Assembly (NCBI GenBank): GCA_934045905.1
Contig: OW203769.1
Span: 13,113,705-13,177,704, forward strand
Direction of reading: 5' to 3'
Source: Leuctra nigra
Lineage: Eukaryota; Arthropoda; Insecta; Plecoptera; Leuctridae
Length of the DNA: 64,000 nucleotides
Made by a program: the position numbers and the translations under genes. The notes under the pieces are model-generated. The model was not told the origin of the DNA. It worked only from the letters and a program-made list of their open reading frames with translations, and did not search any database. Numbering within the stretch: position 1 is the first letter of the stretch; every line of letters starts with the position of its first letter. This document shows positions 58,376 to 64,000 of this stretch, piece after piece.

Positions 58376-59650
58376 TTAACCGAATGTCGTGTTGAGGGCA
58401 GAAGGTGTTCCTCCGATGACGATGTCGCGGCTTCGTCTGAGAATGTCCGCGTAGAGATCAGCTCCCAGCAGGAAGTCGATCTTGTCTGGGACGTGAAATG
58501 TTTCATCTGCCAGGGACAAGCCTCTATACTGATCCAGCACCTCCGTGGGCACTGAAGTATGAGGAAGACGGTCAGCGATTGAAGTGAGTACGAGCGCTTG
58601 AACGTCGAGACAGGAGTTGCGATGAACGCGCGAAGCTAGGTCGCATTGAACAGTGCCGTGAACTTGCGCTGTAGCTTCTCCGATCCCTGACACGAGAATG
58701 GGACAAGGCGTGACTTTCAATCCTAGCTCTCGAGTGAGAGAAAGCGTGATGGCAGACACCTGCGAACCGGAGTCAATAACGCCTCGAATGGGTTGATACT
58801 GACCGGCCGCGTCCTTGATAAGCGCCCGAAAAGTGCCCAAGAGGGCGACACTTTGGTGAGAAGAAGGCGTCCCGACGCGGCAAGAGAGAGAGCTAGCCTC
58901 GACGGGTTCCTCTGGTTCCGTGGAGTTGTCGATCCCGGGATTGGCCACTGGCTTGGTGACTGGAGCTGCGGGATGAAGACTCGTATGATGATGTGTACTG
59001 CAACATTGTCGGCAGCCACTTCGTGACGTGCAAGCAGATTGCATGTGCAACCCCAAGCAGTTGAAACATCGCTTCAAGCGCTTCAGCTCCGTGTACTTGT
59101 CTGGCAGAGACAACTGAAGGAATGCAGCGCAGAAGTGCAGAGCATGATCGCCTTTGCAGATCGGGCAGACGCTGGATGACTGATGCGGTGAACTCGATGC
59201 GTGGTTCCGTCCATCTGGCGTCTTGGGCTGCGTCTTGGGTGGCGTCTCGGGTGGCTCCACTACTAGTAACGAATGTACTTTCTTCGGCGATGGGTTTGGT
59301 CGAGGACCGTCCGACGTCAGCCTTGACGACGTCGTAGGAGACGTCGCGGCGACGGCGGCGAGATACAGATCACGCGCAGCGTATAGCATGTCTTCAAAGC
59401 TGGCTTCGATAGCGTCGACCGGCACTGGTTCGACACCCTCATCAAGTTGCGAGTTGAAGGTCAATATGTCCTTCTGAATATCTTCAAAGTCGGCTTCCAA
59501 AGCGTCGAGTTTATCGAACCGAGATTCATATCGAGATGCATCGGCGCTTTGCAGTATCTTGAATGAATCATATGAGCGTTGCAGCGCAGCAAATGTTCTC
59601 TCCCGTTTAGAAACGAGAAGCGCTTGCTGTTTTGCGATCTTCGTAGCCAT
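58376..59650 (-). CDS. Bel/Pao gag-protease ORF (truncated Gag, aspartic protease)
   Basis: 424 codons from ATG. The N-terminus is a short helical Gag segment (KIAKQQALLVSKRERTFAAL); the long capsid-like DUF1759 region of usual Bel/Pao Gag seems to be missing. Two zinc-binding stretches follow around residues 165-225: CPICKGDHALHFC and CFNCLGLHMQSAC with more Cys/His. The protease lies around residues 270-415: GVIDSGSQVSAI gives the catalytic DSG, and KIDFLLGADLYADIL the closing strand. The ORF ends ...ALNTTFG-stop, exactly where Bel/Pao proteins have FGW, so the stop replaces a conserved Trp. Otherwise the frame continues into the repeat array. Confidence 0.85.
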   Translation of the reverse strand: MATKIAKQQALLVSKRERTFAALQRSYDSFKILQSADASRYESRFDKLDALEADFEDIQKDILTFNSQLDEGVEPVPVDAIEASFEDMLYAARDLYLAAVAATSPTTSSRLTSDGPRPNPSPKKVHSLLVVEPPETPPKTQPKTPDGRNHASSSPHQSSSVCPICKGDHALHFCAAFLQLSLPDKYTELKRLKRCFNCLGLHMQSACTSRSGCRQCCSTHHHTSLHPAAPVTKPVANPGIDNSTEPEEPVEASSLSCRVGTPSSHQSVALLGTFRALIKDAAGQYQPIRGVIDSGSQVSAITLSLTRELGLKVTPCPILVSGIGEATAQVHGTVQCDLASRVHRNSCLDVQALVLTSIADRLPHTSVPTEVLDQYRGLSLADETFHVPDKIDFLLGADLYADILRRSRDIVIGGTPSALNTTFG

Positions 59651-60201
59651 AGTTGCGGGTAAACAGGTTACAGATAGGGCACGGATGCGATCTAAATCGA
59701 ACCCGGGTCAACAACGAGCATGAAGTATGAAAATACAAGAACAGAAATGATTTCTGATGAAATGAGTCAAGCAAGAAATCCACGGGAAAATCAATGATGT
59801 TGGAAATAAAGTCCAAACAGAACGAACGAGAATCGAACCTGGGTATCTAACAAATACCGACAGGTTTGAAATCGTAAACAAACCGATGGCCACGTTATCA
59901 CGTAATTGAGAAAGCAACGGTGACCGCTGTAGGTAACTGATGACGTACAAGGTCGCGTCGCCGAGAAACAGAGCGAATTACGCAATATAAATGACCGTGG
60001 ACTCGAAATATTCATAAGTAATAATCGAGTGACAGAACACTATGCTTCTGATGAGACTTATAGAGTGTACTGACCAAGAGAAACGCAGCAATTCCGTCCC
60101 GAACGAACTGAGACCAAAATCGACCACGTGTGAACAAACCAAAGAGAAACTTGCGGCAGGGCGCAGGGCGCGAGAATGTCTGAATAAGCAATTCAAAACT
60201 C

Positions 60202-60219
60202 TCGGCTTCAAGTGGACCA
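60202..60219 (-). other. Primer-binding site candidate of the Bel/Pao element
   Basis: TGGTCCACTTGAAGCCGA begins 5 nt after the end of the 5' LTR on the minus strand. It starts TGG, as required for pairing with a tRNA CCA end. The tRNA species was not determined. Confidence 0.6.
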
Positions 60220-60224
60220 TATGT

Positions 60225-60465
60225 TGGCGCTAAGGCCTGATTGAATATTTAATGGACTGTATATGAATAAGATAGTAGATCCAAATAAAAAACTCACCCT
60301 CCAGAGCAGCGGTAGATAAGCCTGAAGATGATGACGTCATGCGGTGCGGTAATAAGGATGCTAATCTATCTAAACTAAACTAAAGAGAATTACGGAAATA
60401 TATGATGATAAGGATGGTGATGCACTTCGAAAATAGGCTACAGAAGACCCACGAAAATAAACTTA
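60225..60465 (-). repeat. 5' LTR remnant of the Bel/Pao element, cut by another element
   Basis: Matches 53,659-53,899 with about three differences. The remaining 188 bp of the LTR (as in 53,900-54,087) are missing here, and sequence of the next LTR element starts at 60,466 with TGTAGCGG. Confidence 0.85.
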
Positions 60466-62189
60466 TGTAGCGGCGCAAACGGGAGGACATGGTATGGGTT
60501 TAGATGTGATAATTGATAATAAAAAGGTAGAATTGTTGGAGGTGTGGGAGATAATCTAAATGTTATCTGGTCAAGTCATGGAAAAGATAGCGTGGGTGGT
60601 TTACGATGAATGAAGAAGATCATTTATGATGATAGCGAACAATGAATACGATGTTTATTAGTTACCGTGGAAATATAACATGATTGAGAATAGCGAGCGA
60701 ATAACACGTTGAAGCGTAATATTATTGATAATAATATTATTGATTTAATAATATTGATAATTGAAAGTGAAAGATAAAAGATAAATGGACACAAGTTATG
60801 ACTGAAGTTATGATTGAATTGGTGAACAGATTTGACATAGTTGGATTGTAAATAATCTTGAATAAGACAGAGAAAATTATTGTTACGGTAATTATGAGCG
60901 AAGACAAGAGACAGAGATTCACAGAGAGACACTTGTTACAATTGTATCGATGATTATCACAGACTTACCGGCGAAGTCCAGCGTTTCTGACCATGGGGCA
61001 AAGCCCATGGTCAGAGTGAAACTCTACAAGCCAAACGTCTAGAGTTCCAAGTTGTTGGAACCAGACTAGATATTTAGACTTGGTAGTACAAGGAGAGATA
61101 ATGTTCAGAGTTCCAAGTTGTTGGAACCAGGCTGAGCTTTATCTTCCATGGTGGTGAGTTAGATGTTAACTGATTTGTCTAGTTGAAGACGGCTCTTTAT
61201 ATAGTCAGTTCTTAACAGTAAATAGAAAGTGTGTTACTTTGTAGAAAAGGCGGAAAGATTCGAATGGAAGTGAAGTTGTTGTTTTGACTTTAGTTAGAAT
61301 GATGTTGTTGATGGAATATTACAATAATAGTGTGAAGTTACATTAGAGAAGTTATATAATAATATTTACTTCCATTCCTTTCCTTATGTTGGTGTTTGTG
61401 TGCATTGAAGATGTTAAAAGAGGTAAGATTGAAGAGCTGTCATTATGACGTTGATTTGACACATGAACATCGACTTGATTTGACTTAGGTTTATAAACAA
61501 TATGGCGTCTTGCCGTGGCATGGTTTAGAAGGTTCTCTAGACCTGAGATTACATTGATGGTTGTCGTTTGATAATTAATACCTACTGTGTTGTTTAGGTG
61601 AAGCAGCCATTGAATAATTATATAATTTAGAATCAGTAAAGGGTAATTCCTTTACAGTCTCTCCTGCTTCGGGGATTTTCGTACTACTCCTGACGGAGTA
61701 GTCGAAAATAAACTTTAAACAATTGATGAATGTCTTTGTTTGCTTGATGTTGAGTACTTGATTCGAAATACACATTTTACACTTTGATTGACACTTGATC
61801 ACTGCACTGGGGAACTTGCGTTGTGTAGGCGACGAAGGTGGAGTGTCGTGATGGTTGCGTGATGTGTGTGATGCGAGCACGAAAATTAAGCCGTTGACGT
61901 TGAAGTTGAGGGGATGAGTTTGTACGTTTGTTTGATGATGTAAGGATTGTTTGTCTGTTCTTGATGTTGTGATGATTTATGATAATTGATTGTTCGCTTG
62001 ACGTTGTGATGAGTGATTTTCTTTTCTTTTCTTGAAAGTGTGAGGATTGTTTGCTTTTTTTCTTTGGTTGTGGGGATTGATTGAGGAATTTGTTCATTTT
62101 AAATTGTTAGGATGGTTGATTAAGTCGTTCAGTTGATGTTTTTGGAGGATTTTAAGAATAAGTCGTTAGCATTAAAGTCGATATGATTG

Positions 62190-62500
62190 GGCGTTGAGAA
62201 GAATGGAAGGCGTCGAGAAGATTGGACGGCGTGTCGAGAAGATTGGATATCGTGTCTGGTGACACTGGCGTCTAGAAGAATGGAAGGCGTTGAGAAGAAT
62301 GGACGGCGTGTCCGTTGACAGCGGAGTCGAGAAGAATGGACAGCGTGTCCGATGACACTATGGCGTCGAGAAGAATGGACGGTGTGTCGAGAAGAATTGA
62401 CAACAAGTCCGATGACACTGGCGTCAAGAAGATTAGATGGTGTGTCGAGAAGAATGGATGGCGTGTCCGGTGACACTGGCGTCGGGAAGAATGGATGATG
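62190..62500. repeat. Degenerate minisatellite inside the second LTR element
   Basis: Words 'gtcgagaagaatgga', 'cggcgtgtc' and 'cgatgacactggcg' recur with irregular spacing of roughly 25-60 bp. Minus-strand frames through it (SSRRH, FFSTPSILLD) have no family resemblance. Confidence 0.7.
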
Positions 62501-63653
62501 AAGACGTTGTCACTTAAGTCCAGATGATTCCGATGTTCTTCTGAATCTTGGCGGAAACTGGATTCTGCGTTGACTTTCAGTTTCACTCTGGTTTGGTGAT
62601 GAGATTGATGTCTGGTCAAGAGTGTTCGAGTGACTGATGACTTTCGCTTGATGACTTTCGCTTTTGTTGAAAGAATGTGTACATCAATAACAAGAGTGAA
62701 CTCGTGAATAATCTCTGATTATATGAATTTGTCTCTGTATATCTAACAATTGCCGCGAGAACGATGTGCGAAAAGAATATGCCTTGTCTAAAACTAGGAA
62801 CATAGAAAATAACGATGGATTTCTTATGCATGGCGGAACATCACATACAGAAACGAGAGAATGTCTTATGCAGGGCGGTACATGCCATAAGGTTGACTTA
62901 AGACTAAGAGATTGCAAAGTGCTTTGCGAAGGCAATACTTAACACACGTGAAAAGAGAGGCAATGAAATTTAAAGTGAGACGAGATAAATAACCCGAGAT
63001 AATCCAACTGAATTTGGAGACGAATAAACGGTGTTGCGTGACGACTGGCGAACTATAGTAAATGAGAGATTTTAATGAAGTAATTTTCCAGACTGTCGGA
63101 ATAGCATTTCGGAAGAACTAGAAGGGATTCATTCAATCGAATGACCCGGATTTAGTAGCTATTTGACAGAAGGAGAAAATTGATGATCGATGACGAGATT
63201 GCGATGAGAGAGAGAAAATATAACGTGAACATAGATATGCAAGTTGAGTTTGAACGTACAGTTGAGAACGTGAACCTGTGTATTTTTTTGAGGTCAATAG
63301 ACTATCCTGGAAGTTGATTCTTTGAGGTTCAAAAAAAATGAATAGACGTAGGAGATTACGTGATTATAAAATTTTTGCATTCCTGAAGAATTGTAATATC
63401 AAGGAGACACGGTAATTGAATGAACAATTAGAACTGTTGTGCGTATTAATTGAACTTTGATCATGACACGAGATCGAGGTAATTAGTGTCCGAGAAGAAC
63501 GACGCGACGAAATGATGGAAATAGAACGACTTAACGACATGATTGAATGATGAATACGAATTGATTAGAAGATAAATGATCCGAAAAATTGTTACGAGCT
63601 TGACGTGGATGACTTGACATAGGTTTGCTAACAGGTGAAAAGGGGGGGTTTCG

Positions 63654-63791
63654 AGCAATTCCTTGACCACTTTTGTAACAGAGTCTGGTTGCTAAAGATA
63701 ACAACAACAAAAAAATTGTGGGGTTAGGGGGGGGGGGGGGGGTCGAAAAATGTGGGGGTTTATTTCTAGCAAATCCCTGAGCCACCACTTT
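63654..63791 (-). repeat. Two extra LTR-end/primer-site-like units upstream of the true site
   Basis: TGTAAC at 63,674 and TGTAGC at 63,792 are each preceded by cttt and a CCA-ending tRNA-like tail (ttccttgacca at 63,669 and tccctgagccacca at 63,787), exactly as at 63,900-63,922. G-rich tracts separate the units. Confidence 0.55.
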
Positions 63792-63899
63792 TGTAGCAAT
63801 AGAGTTGCTCGAGTAAAAAAAAAACTTTTTTTTGAAAAAATATTTTTTTTGAGAAAAATATTTTTTGTGGGGTTGAAAAAGGGGAGTTCCTGCAGCAAA

Positions 63900-63917
63900 A
63901 TCCCACCGCTGGTACCA
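63900..63917 (-). other. Primer-binding site of the second LTR element
   Basis: TGGTACCAGCGGTGGGAT on the minus strand, 4 nt after the LTR end. Its complement, ATCCCACCGCTGGTACCA, looks like a tRNA 3' end (T-arm tail, acceptor strand, CCA), most like a Leu-type tRNA. Confidence 0.7.
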
Positions 63918-64000
63918 CTTTTGTAGCGGCGCAAACGGGGGTGGAAATTAGGGGTAGTGCGCCACCAACCATACCGTGGAGGACATGGTATGGGTTTAGA

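Larger units (their letters stand above)
53659..60465 (-). mobile_element. Bel/Pao-type LTR retrotransposon lacking RT, with an internal 72-bp array
   Basis: The parts, in minus-strand order, are: 5' LTR remnant (60,465-60,225), primer-binding site, leader, gag-protease ORF, 72-bp array, integrase remnant, polypurine tract and 3' LTR. The zinc knuckles and DSG protease are of Bel/Pao type. The reverse transcriptase and RNase H that should lie between protease and integrase are missing. The element is therefore non-autonomous; mobilisation would have needed a helper. Confidence 0.85.
60466..64000 (-). mobile_element. Second LTR element, apparently non-coding, inserted in the Bel/Pao 5' LTR; runs off the window
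   Basis: TGTAGCGGCGCAAACGGG followed by ggacatggtatgggttt occurs at 60,466 and again at 63,922. The second copy has an extra 41 bp between the two blocks. These are the matching ends of two LTRs (minus-strand end ...CCGCTACA). A primer-binding site adjoins the 63,922 copy, so transcription is on the minus strand. Between them no gag or pol can be recognised; frames are AT-rich and broken. This is the layout of a large non-autonomous (LARD/TRIM-like) element. Confidence 0.7.

Noticed and set aside
55058..58379. Plus-strand ORFs over the 72-bp array (for example MLFQRARSTSAS repeats)
   Set aside because: Antisense shadow of the array; no start context, splice sites or domain.

Overview
This is eukaryotic, almost certainly arthropod (probably insect), nuclear DNA. 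Short GC-rich exons with GT-AG splice sites sit in AT-rich introns. Most of the window is transposon-derived: hAT-type elements with 8-bp target duplications, Tc1/mariner- and Harbinger-type MITEs, tRNA- and 5S-derived SINEs, a Bel/Pao LTR element and non-LTR fragments. No bacterial features, operons or CRISPR arrays are present. Species cannot be fixed from the sequence alone.

Host genes. (1) The last exon of a plus-strand gene, probably a PRMT9-like arginine methyltransferase, ends at 549. (2) A minus-strand gene from about 17,680 down to 10,670 can be assembled by hand. It has a signal-peptide exon, three Ig-like domain exons and one long exon with a Thr/Pro-rich mucin-like stalk made by a minisatellite, followed by a transmembrane helix. 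Every junction is phase 1 and every joint keeps the frame open, so I read it as an Ig-mucin type I membrane receptor. (3) A second minus-strand gene, 44,952 down to about 22,304, encodes a small single-pass membrane protein with an acidic cytoplasmic tail, in exons separated by up to 10 kb of transposons. Its extracellular part may continue beyond the window.

Mobile DNA. 3.2-7.5 kb: a mariner-type MITE split by a 4-kb hAT-type element that carries an array of CRE/ETS/YY1-like motifs. 23.5-27.3 kb: a foldback element whose arms are 300-bp tandem units, with a 9-bp target duplication. 29.5-36.5 kb: dispersed 0.9-kb repeats and a scrambled LINE. 37-44 kb: hAT and Harbinger MITEs and a five-copy tandem array of 302-bp units, each holding a 72-nt tRNA-like gene. 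45-49.5 kb: a four-level nest of transposons that includes a 5S rRNA-derived SINE. 53.66-60.47 kb: a Bel/Pao element on the minus strand whose reverse transcriptase/RNase H region is absent; its place is taken by 43 in-register copies of a 72-bp (24-codon) repeat. 60.47-64 kb: a second, apparently non-coding LTR element that appears to have inserted into the 5' LTR of the Bel/Pao element.

The strongest candidates for something new are the minisatellite-encoded mucin stalk of the Ig receptor with its inverted-repeat-bounded Ig exon block, the Bel/Pao element with an in-frame repeat array in place of RT, and the tandem tRNA-like cassettes. All gene models are manual splice-phase reconstructions without transcript evidence.
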